A DNA stretch of 64,000 bases from Anoplolepis gracilipes (GCF_047496725.1 NC_132975.1:3361501-3425500), one strand, 5' to 3'. Positions 34,702 to 48,325 are shown, numbered from the stretch's first letter. Made by a program: numbers and translations. Notes: generated by a model from the letters alone, not told the origin.

Positions 34702-34984
34702 TTGACATAAAATACAAGATATTTCGTAAAATATTCATTTCTCGATTATCTTACCCTTATACTTTTATGCACAGAATAATGAGACAAATCAATTGGTGTA
34801 AAGAAAACACATAGTTATTTTTAAAAAAATCTGAATTTGCAACTAGCAGTTACACAATTTTACTTTAACATAATTATGTGTTTTAATTACGCCAATTGAT
34901 TTGTCTCGTTATTCTGTGCATAAAAGTATTAGGGTAAGATAATCGAGATGAATGTTTTACAAAATATCTTGTATTTTATGTCAA
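34702..34984. mobile_element. 283-bp fold-back element inside repeat D
   Basis: Arms beginning TTGACATAAAATACAAGATA and its complement, about 105 bp each and nearly identical, around a centre at about 34843. The host repeat resumes on either side, indicating a separate insertion. Confidence 0.7.
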
Positions 34985-35272
34985 AATATTGCAACTTTGA
35001 AGCCTTATAACTCGAAAAGTTTTTAATGAAAAAAACATTTTATCATAGTGTTTTGGAAAGCTCTCGAAGTCAGCTACAAGAATATGTAACAAAAAATAGG
35101 GGGTGCCATTTAAAAAAATTGAGGTGACCTTCAAATGACTCTTCAAGGTCAGATCAATGATACCATCTTATGGCCTCCTCGAAACCATACAACTTTTGCC
35201 TGAAACATTTTTCTCTCCCAGGCTTGGTTTTCGAGATATTCGACTGGAGGAATTAAAATGGGACACCCTGTA
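34985..35272. mobile_element. ACAGGGTGTCCCATTT element, terminal part
   Basis: Ends AAAATGGGACACCCTGT followed by a TATATACACAC/(TA)n tract. The inside (TAGTGTTTTGGAAAGCTCTC, CTACAAGAATATG, GAAACCATACAACTTTTGCC) matches 23700-24200. It gives the uninterrupted version of the site where the SINE sits in the other copy. Confidence 0.65.
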
Positions 35273-35275
35273 TAT

Positions 35276-35329
<54 letters not shown>
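35273..35329. repeat. (CA)(TA)n microsatellite
   Basis: A short CA run followed by an uninterrupted TA tract of about 40 bp. Confidence 0.95.
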
Positions 35330-35332
<3 letters not shown>

Positions 35333-36570
35333 AAATAATATGTATATAGTGAAAAAATATTTCTCAGTAGGTTAAAAAATTTGACGTTTTATTTTCTTTT
35401 TTATCTATAATACTTTTCGTGAAAAACTGGTATGTTAGATGTGTTGCATTTGTTTTCTTATTTTTATATTAAACTATAGAGATATGTACGTTTATTGACT
35501 GATATCCAATGATTATGAAATAGTCAATATAAAATTTACATACAAAATACGTTAATTTACATTATTGATTCTGTGATAAAGTCACGTGAATAAAGTTTGT
35601 TAAAAGATATTCAAGAAAATAACGCTTTTAAAAACTCGTGATAAAAAACCTGGCAAGTTAGTCGACATATAGTTAATTAGAGACAAACCTGTACATCGTT
35701 GCAATTCCCCTCGAGAACTTATTACGTTTAAAATATCGGATATTATGTCAGATTTTTATTCATTTATCCATTTTTTCTTTTTTCTTTTCAAATTCATTAA
35801 CAAAAAAGATCGCCTTTATAAAGCACGTTTAGAAAATGATAGCTTTGCGGTAAAATGAAGCACCGTAACTGAATATTATCCGATTCTTAAATTAACAGCG
35901 TCATTAAAAAAATTCAATGTAGATATAAATATGCGATCTTTGATATTGGTTTTCTCTTTTTATATTACAGCGATACGGGTGTTTTATTACAAATGGTGGT
36001 GGTGTCACTGATCTACTGATCAAATTTACGTTACAATTACGTCGAAGTGACATTGGTGATTTATAAAACTTTTTAAAACAAACGGTTACAATAATACGAG
36101 AAAAGCAATAATAAGAATTCTGATACTTTAATAATTAAACTGAAATTAATTGTTTTGTAAAGAAAGAGAAATTCGGAAAATAAAGTCTCATATTACTGAA
36201 AATATTAATTACTGTTATTATAATTACTTTCTTCATTGTACAATATAATTTAAACAATTGTACTGTTAAATGAGTTTTGAGAAATGAAAGTAGATTGTTA
36301 GCTCTTTATTTCGATATAAAAAAAATTGCTAATAAAGCATTATATTTTCATGCGCAATACCATTCAGTGAAAATATGTTGTCTAAAAGATTCTTCAATCT
36401 TCTCAAATACTTTGATATTTGGATTTTCAGATCTTTAGAAATCTTTGAAGTTTATATTCTAAGGTTCTTAGTATACCCTACATACCGTGAAATTCCACAA
36501 AAGCTCCGTTTATCTATTCTCAAAACTGTGTGAATGTATGCAAATGTACTTTAAATACATCCTATTGTAC
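35330..36570. other. Unique AT-rich region, no gene seen
   Basis: Searched on both strands for long ORFs and splice-flanked open stretches; none were convincing. Confidence 0.55.
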
Positions 36571-36575
36571 GTATG

Positions 36576-36883
36576 TACAGGGTGTTTTGTCAACATACAG
36601 CTCAGTACGACCGGTTACCAGCCTATAGGAGCGGAAAGTCGGTAATGCAGGAAGAGATCATATTATAATATTCTTTTAGATATATGTTTTAAAATATTTA
36701 TGTCACAAGTTTGCTATTTTGTTGCAATTTAATTTCTTCTTCTAACAGCTTATTGCGTGTTAATGGCGTAACAGCTAGTATACTTCGTCGAAAATGTATT
36801 ATCTATTCTTGCATTACCGACTTTCCGTTCCAATGGATAGGCAACCGGTTGTACTGAGCTGTATGTTAACGAAACATCCTGTA
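36576..36883. mobile_element. TACAGGGTGTTTTGTC fold-back MITE
   Basis: 308 bp. Inverted termini TACAGGGTGTTTTGTCAACA, then CAGCTCAGTACGACCGGTT and GGAAAGTCGGTAATGCA, about 80 bp per arm with few mismatches. Its termini resemble the 30709 and 39523 elements only in the first 9 bp. Confidence 0.85.
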
Positions 36884-36970
36884 CATTGAAACTACCGAAC
36901 TAAATTGAAAATCATAAAATTGAGAGATTCTGCGAGTAGATTTTATGTACCTTTAAAAAGATCTAAACAT

Positions 36971-37645
36971 CCCAGTAGCACATATTCATTTCAAAAACAT
37001 TTCACAAATATTTCTGCGAAACGTTTTAGAACCGGCTTTTGAAAACGTTTCTGATTGGTTAAAATATCCACTTAAGAAACGTTAAAGGAAACGTCATTTT
37101 CTAACAAAAAAAAAAAAGTTTAAGAAACTGTCAAAATACGGTTTCTTTCTTGTATTTGTGAAATATTTGTTTATTCACAGATTCAATAAAATAATGCATA
37201 TATAGATATAATCTATCTATTTTCATCATGTTCTGAATCTCTTGTCAAGATTACATCAGAAGTCAAACTGACAAAAAAGACATAATTTAAATTATACTTC
37301 TAGTACCTGTTCTTTTAGGCTTTATATACATGTTATGAAAACTTGAGTACGAGTTATTTAAGTCTGAACACGCCACGTAGCGGCAAACAAAGGAACACGT
37401 ATATTATGAAATAGATCTTTTTTGTCTTGTCGAAAAGATGATAAAAAAGACATCTTTTCGTCGACTAAAATTAATTATGACTTTTAGAAGACATCTTTCA
37501 AAAGATGACTTTTTTGTAGGTAGAAACATATTTTTTTAGACATCTTTTAGCCTTATCAGAAAGATAACTTAAAAAAGACATCTTTTCGTCATCTTTTAAT
37601 TTTCTGTGCTATCTGGGGATCGTCTTAATAAGTACAGTCTTAATA

Positions 37646-37703
<58 letters not shown>
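36971..37703 (+). mobile_element. MITE family 1, copy 7, ending in a long (TA)n
   Basis: Starts CCCAGTAGCACATATTCATT and is collinear with the other copies to the internal TA tract (37646-37703, about 58 bp). The sequence beyond it is unrelated, so the last 180 bp or so are lost. Confidence 0.9.
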
Positions 37704-37706
<3 letters not shown>

Positions 37707-38106
37707 CGACTAACTTATCAGTTTTTTTATCATATTTTAAAATTTTTTATATTGTTATTTTCTTGAAAAATGTCTTTAAAAAAACATTGTTCAAGCGACT
37801 CTCAATAGATTTTATCACTTCATATAAGCCAAACAAATATTATTGCATATATATACATATGTATATATATATGTATACTCTTAAAATTACTATATATATT
37901 TAAAAATATATAGAAATATATAAAAATTAATTTTTAATTCAGTACACCGCAATTAAAATGTACTACAATACGTTAAATAAAAAAATTACCTTATCGATAT
38001 TGAAATTATACATTAGGTATCTCGATTGTTTACGTGCTTTATTTGTATCATTCATTATCCATTGACTTTCAATAAATCTATCATTATTTTGAAAATAATT
38101 TAGTAA

Positions 38107-38109
<3 letters not shown>

Positions 38110-38167
<58 letters not shown>
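38110..38167. repeat. (TA)n microsatellite
   Basis: About 58 bp of TA, in otherwise featureless AT-rich DNA (37704-38350), some 190 bp downstream of the exon below on its own strand. Confidence 0.95.
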
Positions 38168-38169
<2 letters not shown>

Positions 38170-38355
38170 ATAATGATGTTTTACATAATCAAAATTTAAA
38201 ATACTTACCTATACATGTGGAAAGATTAAATAAATAATAAAAATGCAGACTAAAGTATAAAAAAGTAATGACATCGTCTGTCTGATCTAAATCGATCAAA
38301 AAGTAATTAAACAAGTCATGTTCAAAATTTAACGGCACAAAGAATCGAGACTTAC

Positions 38356-38539
38356 TTGAAGAAATAGGTATCGTTGACGTATCCAAAGAAGGGTACTGTG
38401 TAGGTCAGCATCCAGATATTACCACCTCCGCAGTCGTAATACGGTTTCGACCACCTGCCATCCTCGTATTTCACTGTCAGGATTTCGTCCTCCTCCCTTT
38501 CCGTGTGCACGCTTTCGTTCAACGTATAGGTGTGGAATC
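38356..38539 (-). CDS. Internal exon of a Cache-domain receptor-like protein
   Basis: A 184-bp open exon with an ideal acceptor (CTCTGTTCCAG before 38539) and donor (GTAAGT after 38356), near 50% GC in very AT-rich DNA. It encodes about 60 residues: an acidic ERE-EDE stretch, then KYEDGRWSKPYYDCGGGN and IWMLTYTVPFFGYVND. W..PY.D...W..TY..P.F is the signature of the ligand-binding Cache fold. In animals this fold occurs in GPR158/GPR179-type orphan receptors (smog and relatives in flies) and in calcium-channel alpha-2-delta subunits; the DCGGGN variant makes me prefer the receptor. The exon starts with 2 nt of a split codon and ends with 2 nt of another. No neighbouring exon could be found, so introns must be long. 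Confidence 0.75.
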
Positions 38540-39460
38540 CTGGAACAGAGAAACCATTAAATAGGTCGAGTCCATTCCTCCCCGAAATTTAATTAAAGGA
38601 TCCGTATTCTATAATGGCAATCTAATTACTCTACTTGATTGATTAATTTTTAATTCAACATACCACAATTAATATGTACTACTAATATCCAATGGTGTAT
38701 AAATTAATTATTACATACATTATTAGTATATTAAAAATTAATTGTGGTACATTAAATCAAAAATTACGCTGTCAATATTGAAATTATACATTAGGTATCA
38801 TCTCGATTGTTTACATGCTTTATTCGTTTTATTTATTATCTATTGACTTTTAATAAATGTATTATTATTTTAAAAATAATTTATTAATAATTATTTATTT
38901 AAATTATGTTAAAGATCGGAAATCAATACAATTCAAAAATATAAAAATGTCATTTAATCTTAGAAAGCATAATTTTTTTTAAATCTTATGTTACTTGTTT
39001 TTACGTACCAAATTAGTTACGTAACTAATTTATTTTTAATTCTTACTATATTTACTATATTATTTAACACTAATTATTAATTATTTTACTATTAATTATG
39101 AAATTTTAAAATATTAAAATTTTTCACAGAGTTTTTCAGAACAAACTTCGAACATCTTCTTCTTTTATAGAAAAGATCTGAAAGTATCTGAATTAATTCT
39201 CTCAAAAGAAACTTTCTTTCCTTTATTCTTACTTTTGCAAGCATTCATTGAGACAACATTTCCTGAAGTTAATCTCCAAGGATTTAGACATCCAGACTCC
39301 GCAAATCCACTGTGTAAGGTTCCGAGTAAGATTCTGATAATTCAAAGATCTAAACAATAGAAGTCGAGACTCTGAGACATGTAACTTTATTTAACTACAG
39401 TATGTGCACGTGCACTCCGTAGAGAGATATTAGGATATATAGGTCTATGGGAAGATATAT
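38540..39460. other. Probable intron, no further feature
   Basis: AT-rich DNA upstream, on the coding strand, of the exon. The stretches at 37921-38100 and 38640-38890 resemble each other (AAATTATACATTAGGTATC, TTGTTTAC.TGCTTTATT) and so are a diverged local duplication flanking the exon. Confidence 0.5.
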
Positions 39461-39463
39461 ATG

Positions 39464-39465
<2 letters not shown>

Positions 39466-39508
<43 letters not shown>
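39466..39508. repeat. (TA)n microsatellite
   Basis: TA tract immediately left of an ACAGGGTG element. Confidence 0.95.
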
Positions 39509-39511
<3 letters not shown>

Positions 39512-39522
39512 ATATACATATG

Positions 39523-39967
39523 TACAGGGTGAAGAAAAGGAATGGAAATCCTGAAAAATCTTGAAAAACATAAGTTTTACAGAAAAAGAATCTAAGGTAA
39601 GATCGAGAAAAGATCCGGCCATCTAATGCAAGATTTATTCGTTTTTTCTATTTATCTCATATTTTATATTAAAAAGTATCATGCTAAACTTTAAAAATTC
39701 CTAATATCTTAGGACATTCTTAACCAAAAGTTTTATTATAATGTTTTAGAAAGCTCTCGAGGTAAGCTACAAGAATATACGATTAAAAATAAGGTGTTCC
39801 ATTTAAGAAATTGAAGGTGACTTTTAGGTGACCTTCAAGCAACTATTCAAAGTCAAATCAGTGACATCATCTTATGTCCCTCTCGAAACCGTACATTTGT
39901 CTGAAACATTTTTTTGTAAAACTTATATTTTTCGAGATTTTTCAGAGTTTTCATACTTTTTCCTCAC

Positions 39968-39973
<6 letters not shown>
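39523..39973. mobile_element. TACAGGGTGAAGAAAAGG element, complete
   Basis: 451 bp. The terminal inverted repeats are about 65 bp (TACAGGGTGAAGAAAAGG... against its diverged complement ending CTCACTCTGTA). The body shares CTACAAGAATAT and CTTATGTCCCTCTCGAAACC with the ACAGGGTGTCCC elements. (TA)n tracts lie on both sides. Confidence 0.75.
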
Positions 39974-40019
<46 letters not shown>

Positions 40020-40021
40020 AG

Positions 40022-40072
<51 letters not shown>
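39974..40072. repeat. Compound (TA)n(CA)n(GA)n microsatellite
   Basis: About 40 bp of TA, a short CA run, then about 45 bp of GA, followed by purine-rich DNA to 40130. The low-complexity ORFs (Tyr-Ile, Ser-Leu and Arg-Glu runs) on both strands are products of this tract. Confidence 0.95.
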
Positions 40073-40562
40073 TGAGAAAGAAAGAGAGAGGGGGGAGGGA
40101 GGGAAGGAGTGAGAAAGAAAGAGGGAGGGGGGGAAGTGCCGCGAGAAATAGTCTCCAAGTCTCGAGCAGATAAAGAAAACGAGCTTTATTGTATCTGTTT
40201 TCCGTCGACTTACTATTCGCCTTTTCTTTTCTCCAGTCATGGCAACGATTTTCTCCCTGTGCAAAGAAGTTGCTAAATTTTATCGTGCATGATCCACACT
40301 TAAATATGAGAAACGTTAAGGGTGCTTTATACAGAGCAATTTTCGAGGCATATCTTTTGTCGCTTTCCAAGAGCGAATTTCTGACCGACAAAATTTGCTA
40401 ACGCTAAACCATTTACACGTTGCTGATAAACAATATAAAACCGTTAGCGTCTCAAGAAAGAATTTTGTTTAGGGACGACCAGTCTTAAAAAACAAGCAAA
40501 CATCTGTGCAAATGTGCATTATGCCGAATTATTCGTTACTTGCCCGCTGATTCATTTGCTAC

Positions 40563-40964
40563 CAGTGAACTCAATCTTATACTAGAATGGCTAGTCCTTT
40601 GTTTAAAAATGTGAAGAGCAAGAAAGGAAAAAAAACTGCCATCTCCCTCTTTTTCTAATTTTGTACTATCCGAATTAAAAAACAGTAGCTTATTTAAATG
40701 TGAAGTAATAACTTTCACTACACCAGCTAACAAGTATAATATCAAAGAAATTGTAAACTGGAAAAGAAAGACAAGATTAACAATGTTACAACATTGTGCA
40801 ATAAAGAATTGTGTGAACTATAAACAATATGGTTTAGAAAGTAAATAAAATCATAGAAAATCATTGGCCAATTAGAATTTGCTGAACAAGAAGGAAGATG
40901 ACATTTTTTTCATCTCTTCATATTTTCAAACAAAGGACTAACCATTCCAATATAGAGTTCACTG
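40563..40964. mobile_element. hAT-type MITE, CARTGAACT family, copy c
   Basis: 402 bp, ends CAGTGAACTCAATCTTATAC and GAGTTCACTG. Flanks tttgctac (40555-40562) and ttcgctat (40965-40972) agree at 6 of 8 positions. Collinear with copies a and b. Confidence 0.85.
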
Positions 40965-41026
40965 TTCGCTATCGTCTTGACACGAAGCATTTTTTGACGT
41001 TGATACTAAAGTCATTTAGTTATTTG

Positions 41027-41833
41027 CAATGTTGCGTTTAGATAATTTAAAATAATCTAGATATAAATAAGATAAAATATATGCGTCTGTATTTGAGATA
41101 AAATAAAAATAAGCTTAATTTAAATATATCTAGATAAAAGATAAATTAGTTGAATGTTTTATCTAGATACTTTTAAGATAATATTCAAAATTACAATTTA
41201 TATAAAAATAATACACTTCAGGAAACTATAAAAATATAAGCATATATTTCAGTTTAATACATTAAAGGTTTAGAGTTAAATTACAAATTTTTATTTTTTA
41301 AAAACAATAGTTTTTTGAACATATTGTCAGATAAACGATTTCTTCGAGGTACAAATATCTGTTGCCCGCAACTAAAAAGACGTTCCACTGGCGCGGATGA
41401 TGTTAATGTTGTGTTATATTTTATAGATATATGATATATATAGTGTTATTATGTGTTATATTTTGTAGATATATGATCGAACGCGGAATGAAAAAAATGG
41501 CACTGATTACATTATCTAAGATATTTTATAAAAAATACTACTTTTTTAAATCTGAGATACAGATAAAGATGTCATATACTTTAATTATGTAGATAAAAGA
41601 TAAAATAAACAAAAAAATCATCTAGATAAAAATCTAGATGATTTTTATTTAGATAATTTTATTTAGATAACGGAACATTATCTTAGATATTTTATAAAAG
41701 ATACTACTTTTTTTAATCTAAGATACAAATAAAGATGTCATATATTTTAATTATATAGATAAAAGATAAAATAAACAATAAAGTCATCTAGATAAAAATT
41801 TAGATAATTTTATTTAGATAACGGAAAACACTG
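41027..41833 (+). mobile_element. hAT-type MITE, CAGTGTTGC family, copy 1 (exact 8-bp TSD)
   Basis: 807 bp starting CAATGTTGCGTTTAGATAAT and ending AACGGAAAACACTG, flanked by gttatttg on both sides (41019-41026 and 41834-41841). Rich in ATCTAGATA words. It is longer than its sisters because the segment with AGATACTACTTTTTT and TAGATAACGGA near the right end is duplicated. No ORF. Confidence 0.95.
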
Positions 41834-41841
41834 GTTATTTG

Positions 41842-43600
41842 CTTGAGAGCGGTAAAGTTGGACAGGTTCAACTTTATCGCAACGACTATTAGACGTCGCG
41901 ACTTTAAAATTTCAGATGCTAGCGAATAAAAACGAGCATCTGGAGGAAGTTTTCACCAGCGAATTAATTAGATGCTTAAAACGAATAAAAGTCGCTCCAT
42001 GCAAGTCGCCTTTTATTTTCCCAAGCTCCCTTGTATCGCGTACGGGGGACGATAATAATCGATGTTGTTTGTAGTGTCATTTTCCTTTCGTATAGTACGT
42101 GGCTCTCCTCCCCTCCCCCCTCCCTTTGGTAGCGTACTTTGAGTCCGTTGATATTTTACACGGTCGTGTATGAATTTTTTTCTTTTTTCTTTCTTTCTTT
42201 TTCACAAGATAGTAACATTTCGTATTCCCAGACGTGCCACGAAGCATTTCAGATTAGATTAAAAACAACGAAACTCACTATTATGGCGAAGGACGCGAAA
42301 TTATACGCAGTCCGCAGTCTCATAAATATTTATTAAGGCAGTCTGCAAATAATAAAGCCGCATATATAATTAACGATAGAAATTAGAGTTGCAACTTAGA
42401 GTAAATGGATTTTTTTATATATCTTTAAATTATAATTATCCACAAATTATAAATTAATACAAGTCAGTTACAGTAATTATAATAATTATTCATGATAAGC
42501 AATATTTTATTTATATTTTGTTGCAGGTATTTAACACAGTTACATATATTAACTCCTTAGGCAGAGAATATTATTCCGCTAGCTCTCACGTTGTTTTACA
42601 CAACAAATATAAGATAAACATAGAGAGAAATAAGGAAAAAAAAGAATATTATCTACAATATAAAGCAAGAATGTTGCACAGCTTTTTTTATATATACACA
42701 TATGCATTTTACTTGACGCAATTATTCATTTTTTATTTAACTCGATTATTCACATTTAGGCGACACCTGCATTTTATGAGTCGCTACATCCAAAACAAGA
42801 TAAAGATATACGACCGGGAGGCGGGTATGTCACAGTTAAAATATTACAAAAATATGATAAAACACATCGCTCGGAAAACATAAAATGAAAATATGAAATG
42901 ACATGCATATATATATATATATATTATCTATGCCTCTAAATAAATTATTTCGTAATATATTGCAATAAAAATGAATGTAACTGAGATAATCGCGTTTCAT
43001 ATGAAGGCACCGTTAATTAAAGCCTTAATCATCAAAACACGTTTATTCTCGATTGAAAAATCGGAAAAGTGACCTGATTCGGTGCCAAGTCGTAATGCGT
43101 ATTTTCTTTTTTCTTTCGTTCACATTTCTCGTCCCTTTACTTCTGATTTCTTCCCTGCCTGCTAGCATCCTGCAAGAAATCCCGGTCTAATTTATCCGAC
43201 AGTAATTCCTCTTTTAGAACCTCTTGAATCAGTTTAGGATATCTGCACGTTTATTAATCGCTGTCGCAACAATAGCCGTCGAAGTTATTTAGATTTATTT
43301 GGTTAAATATCCTTGTTTTAATTTAACTTCTCACAACAAGTTCAAAACAAAAGTTTATTGTTACTTTACAGAATTTTATTTCAAATATTTAAAATATTTT
43401 GATAAAAATATAAATCCCGTAGACACAAATCTTTTTTCATTTAATTTTGATATATTACAAAAATACATATAACAATACGCAAACATTTAGAAAATTAAAT
43501 TTGATTTTGATTAAATCTTGTTTCAATGTATATGGTAATCTCGAAGAAATTATAAAAATTGAACAATATATAACATACATATAAAAATGGAAATTCGACT
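41842..43600. other. Unique region, no supported gene
   Basis: 41850-42060 and 43080-43290 are less AT-rich and could be regulatory. A 121-residue ORF (42518-42883) follows a good acceptor-like TTGTTGCAG at 42526 but has ordinary AT-rich composition, no recognised domain and no matching upstream exon, so I do not call it. A short (TA)n lies at about 42908. Confidence 0.4.
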
Positions 43601-43602
43601 AA

Positions 43603-44260
43603 ACCCTTTGAGTCACAGCGGGTCACTCAGAAACCCACCTTTTTTTTCGTAGTTTTTTATTGTTTTAACTACTTTTTTATCAACAAATACCGGATTTTTT
43701 TGTTTCTACAGAGTCTCTAGAACATCAATAAGTGTAAAAAAAATATGAACAGTCATTAATTGTTAATTGCAAAAATACCATATACAAACAAACAGTCAAA
43801 ATTAGTACTTTTTTACGAAAAAATGCATTTTCTACTAATCTATTATAACAATAAATACAGCAATTTTTTTATAATCTTAGTACACTCTAAAGTATTTTTC
43901 AGAATTTTTTTAAAATTTTCCACCATGTTGTTTTTGTTAAATCCTCTTTTTTGATAAAAAATATATAAAAAACAATATTTTCTGTTCTAAATTGAAAGTA
44001 ACAGTTGTATTCTTTTTTAAATTTTTTCTCTGAAGGTTTTATTAGATTGCAGAATCTGAATCTAAAGGAAAAAAAATTTAATTTCCAAAATTTAATATAG
44101 GAATCCAATATAGCAGACGAAATTTTACTTCCGCCATATTGGATCCGCCATCTTGAATTTTGAAAATCTGACAACGGATTCGTAATCAGCGACCCCAAAA
44201 ACCCTTATATACCAAATTTTATAAAATACTGACAATTAGAAAAATTCGTGACTCAAAGAG
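43603..44260. mobile_element. CCTTTGAGTCACAGCGGGTC element, copy 1
   Basis: 658 bp, starting ACCCTTTGAGTCACAGCGGG (preceded by CTAA) and ending GTGACTCAAAGAG followed by TTAA. The inside has ATTGGATCCGCCATCTTG. It is nearly identical to 58609-59239. The TTAA borders suggest piggyBac-type mobilisation. ORFs of 64 and 99 residues inside are not conserved between the two copies. Confidence 0.8.
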
Positions 44261-44264
44261 TTAA

Positions 44265-44492
44265 TGTAGCAAACAATATATTAATTGGAAATTTCAATTC
44301 TTAGTTTATGATGATTAAAAGGGTTCAAGAAAGATCGGTAAAAGTTGCGAAAAGCAGAAAGAGAAAAACAACAAAAGATTTATTGACAGAAATATATTCA
44401 ATTTGATTTCAGGTCAACTCCAATGTACCATTAAAGTTGGCAAAGACGGGCAAAGATGGGAAAGCAGAAGGGAAGCATCTTAAAAGACCAAC

Positions 44493-44524
<32 letters not shown>

Positions 44525-45716
44525 AAAAAAAGAACAGAATTAAATAAATAAAATTCTCTTACGATGTATGTTACGGTAGATCGAATCACTTATTTCATTT
44601 CCTCTATGTCTTTTTACAAAGCGTTTGCGCAATTTCTTTATACCACAGTTCTCTACCGTTTCGTAAGATGCGCGAGAAGGATGTAGCTTATAACATTTTC
44701 TTTCAATATCTTGAAAGATATTGGCAAAAAATACATAATTTTGATATAAAATATATATTGTCGATTTTTTGACACATGTTCTATTATTCATTTATTTTTC
44801 TTGTTTTAAATTTCGAATTTTTAGCTTGATAGATCTTTATATAACATCTTTATATTTCTGAAATTAAATATCAAGATGTTTGACCTTTAAAATATTTACG
44901 AATTCTTAGATTCTTTCAGTTGAAACATTATTTGAATTGTTCTTGGCAAGCTTAAGTCTTTGGAATTTTAATTTTCGACTCATTTTTTCATTATTAAATT
45001 CTTAAACTTTTAACGATATTTAATGTTCTATTTTTGAAGTCGTTCAACTTTCATAGATTTAAGACTAGTGACTAAATGTTGCAGCAGAGAAGAAAATAGA
45101 CATAAAAGTTTCAGTTTTTAAGAAAATAATCTTTAAATTACTTCCAGACATATTGAGCGATAAAAATGAGTATTTTAACTTTTCAGACATTAAATTCAGA
45201 TCAAATTATAACTTGAACATTTATTTCGCTCGGATCATTCGTCTTGGCTATATAGCAATAATAATTCGCATTACTGACATGGAAAACTTTGGTGTCGATA
45301 TTTGATTCGCGCACTAAATCTCTTAAAACTTCTTTATTGAAAGCTTATTCTGTTATTGAAGCTCCGTTATATATTGCTCTTATATCTTTAATAATAATAT
45401 AATATTTATTTTTAACATTTCATTAATGATGTGTTTAACATATGTATTGTTATTAGTATTACAATTTGGCAGCTGCCCTTTTATTAATGTAAAACAGTCC
45501 GTTATATTACATTACGTTATTATAATTTCATTGAAATTGCTTGTTTATTTCACATGGCCCATATATTCGCGTACATGTTATAGGCATTTGTGTATAAAAT
45601 ATTATATTCGAAAATATGAAACACGAGGGACATATGTAATATTGGCGAAATATGGATTGTAACACATTACATTACATATAAATGTCGAAATACTAATAAA
45701 TTAAAACATGAAACAT

Positions 45717-45720
<4 letters not shown>
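44265..45720. other. AT-rich spacer with a short (GA)n
   Basis: A (GA)n tract lies at about 44494-44522. The remaining short ORFs lack recognised motifs or splice context. Confidence 0.5.

Positions 45721-45763
<43 letters not shown>
45721..45763. repeat. (TA)n microsatellite
   Basis: TA tract of about 43 bp. Confidence 0.95.
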
Positions 45764-45770
<7 letters not shown>

Positions 45771-45879
45771 CAATGTTTTATTGATAGCTTACTGATAATA
45801 CTAGATTTGTTGAAGACACTTAACGGCATATTTGACACTTTAGTATATTTTTGAACATTCGCTCTTTAATCGATAGCGA

Positions 45880-46119
45880 TTAAACCGGCATTCTTTCCCG
45901 CATTTCCTTTAGGCTATAAAAAGGCTGTGGAGCAGGTCTCTTAAAAAGAACTGGAGCTCGTTTCTCATCGTCGAACGTCTCGTTGCTCATCTGAGCATCA
46001 TCCATTGTTGCGTTATCGAGCGCTTTTCGCGAGCTTTCATCCGCATTAGCGGATGCTACGAAACGCGACAAGAAATCCGCGATAGAATTGCATGCATATC
46101 GATGGATATCCGTCACGAG
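45880..46119 (-). CDS. Candidate terminal exon, unknown protein
   Basis: Open for about 79 codons on the minus strand to a TAA at 45880, GC-richer than its surroundings. There is no ATG at the beginning: the frame is first closed by a TAA just upstream, and the first ATG opens MDDAQMSNE. An acceptor-like CCCGACAG lies upstream at about 46134. The translation has an Ala/Ser-rich helix-like part, an acidic NETFDDEKR, then APVLFKR and a C-terminus PQPFYSLKEMRERMPV. The two KR sites resemble prohormone cleavage sites but the end is not amidatable. Family not recognised; it could be a real terminal exon or a fossil. Confidence 0.3.
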   Translation of the reverse strand, partial: LVTDIHRYACNSIADFLSRFVASANADESSRKALDNATMDDAQMSNETFDDEKRAPVLFKRPAPQPFYSLKEMRERMPV

Positions 46120-46364
46120 AGATTATTTGAGACCTGTCGGGAAATTCTCTCTACCTCGAGGGAGCTTTTACGGACAATTCGTGGATTGCACACTTGGAAC
46201 GCGTTTATGAATCTAATAAATTAAGGGGGATTCTTTCAATAAGGACTTCATCGAAAGCTAAATGGGAGTAAAGGAAACTTGCATGTGAATTATTCATGAT
46301 GTTTTTTATTGTAAGTGTATCGCTCGCCTAAATGCACTTTCTTATTTATGGTAAATTGGTAAAT

Positions 46365-47674
<1,310 letters not shown>

Positions 47675-47682
47675 AACACATC

Positions 47683-48325
47683 CAGTGTTGCACTTAGATA
47701 ATTTAAAATAATCTAGATATAAATAAAATAAAATATATGCGTCTGTATTTGAAATAAGATAAAGATAAGCTTAATTTAAATATATCTAGATAAAAGATAA
47801 ATTAGTTGAATGTTTTATCTAGATATTTTTAAGATAATATTCAAAATTACAATTTATATAAAAATAATACACTTCAGGAAACTATAAAAAATATAAGCAT
47901 ATATTTCAGTTTAATACATTAAGGGTTTAGAGTTAAATTACAAATTTTTATTTTTTAAAAACAATAGTTTTTCGAACATATTATCGGATAAACGATTTCT
48001 TCGAGGTACAAATATCTATTGCAACTGAAAAGACGCTCCACTGGCGCGGGTGATGGTAATTTTATGTTATATTTTATAGATATATGATATATATAGTTAT
48101 ATATGTGTTGTATTTTGTAGATATAATATGATTGAACGCAGAATGAGAAAAATGGCACTGATTATATTATTTTAGATATTTTATAAAAGATACTACTTTT
48201 TTTAATCTGAGATACAGATAAAGATGTCATCATATACTTTAATTATATAGATAAAAGATAAAATAAACAATAAAGACATATAGATAAAAATCTAGATAAT
48301 TTTATTTAGATAACGGAAGACACTG
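47683..48325 (+). mobile_element. hAT-type MITE, CAGTGTTGC family, copy 2 (exact 8-bp TSD)
   Basis: 643 bp, CAGTGTTGCACTTAGATAAT to AACGGAAGACACTG, flanked by aacacatc on both sides (47675-47682 and 48326-48333). Confidence 0.95.

Noticed and set aside
39951..40391. 146-residue minus-strand ORF, the longest in the window, with overlapping ORFs on both strands
   Set aside because: Runs through (TA)n, (CA)n and (GA)n tracts; the Ser-Leu and Tyr-Ile runs are translation of simple repeats.
42518..42883. 121-residue ORF
   Set aside because: AT-rich codon use like the flanks, Tyr/Phe-rich composition, no known motif and no partner exon, despite an acceptor-like site near its start.
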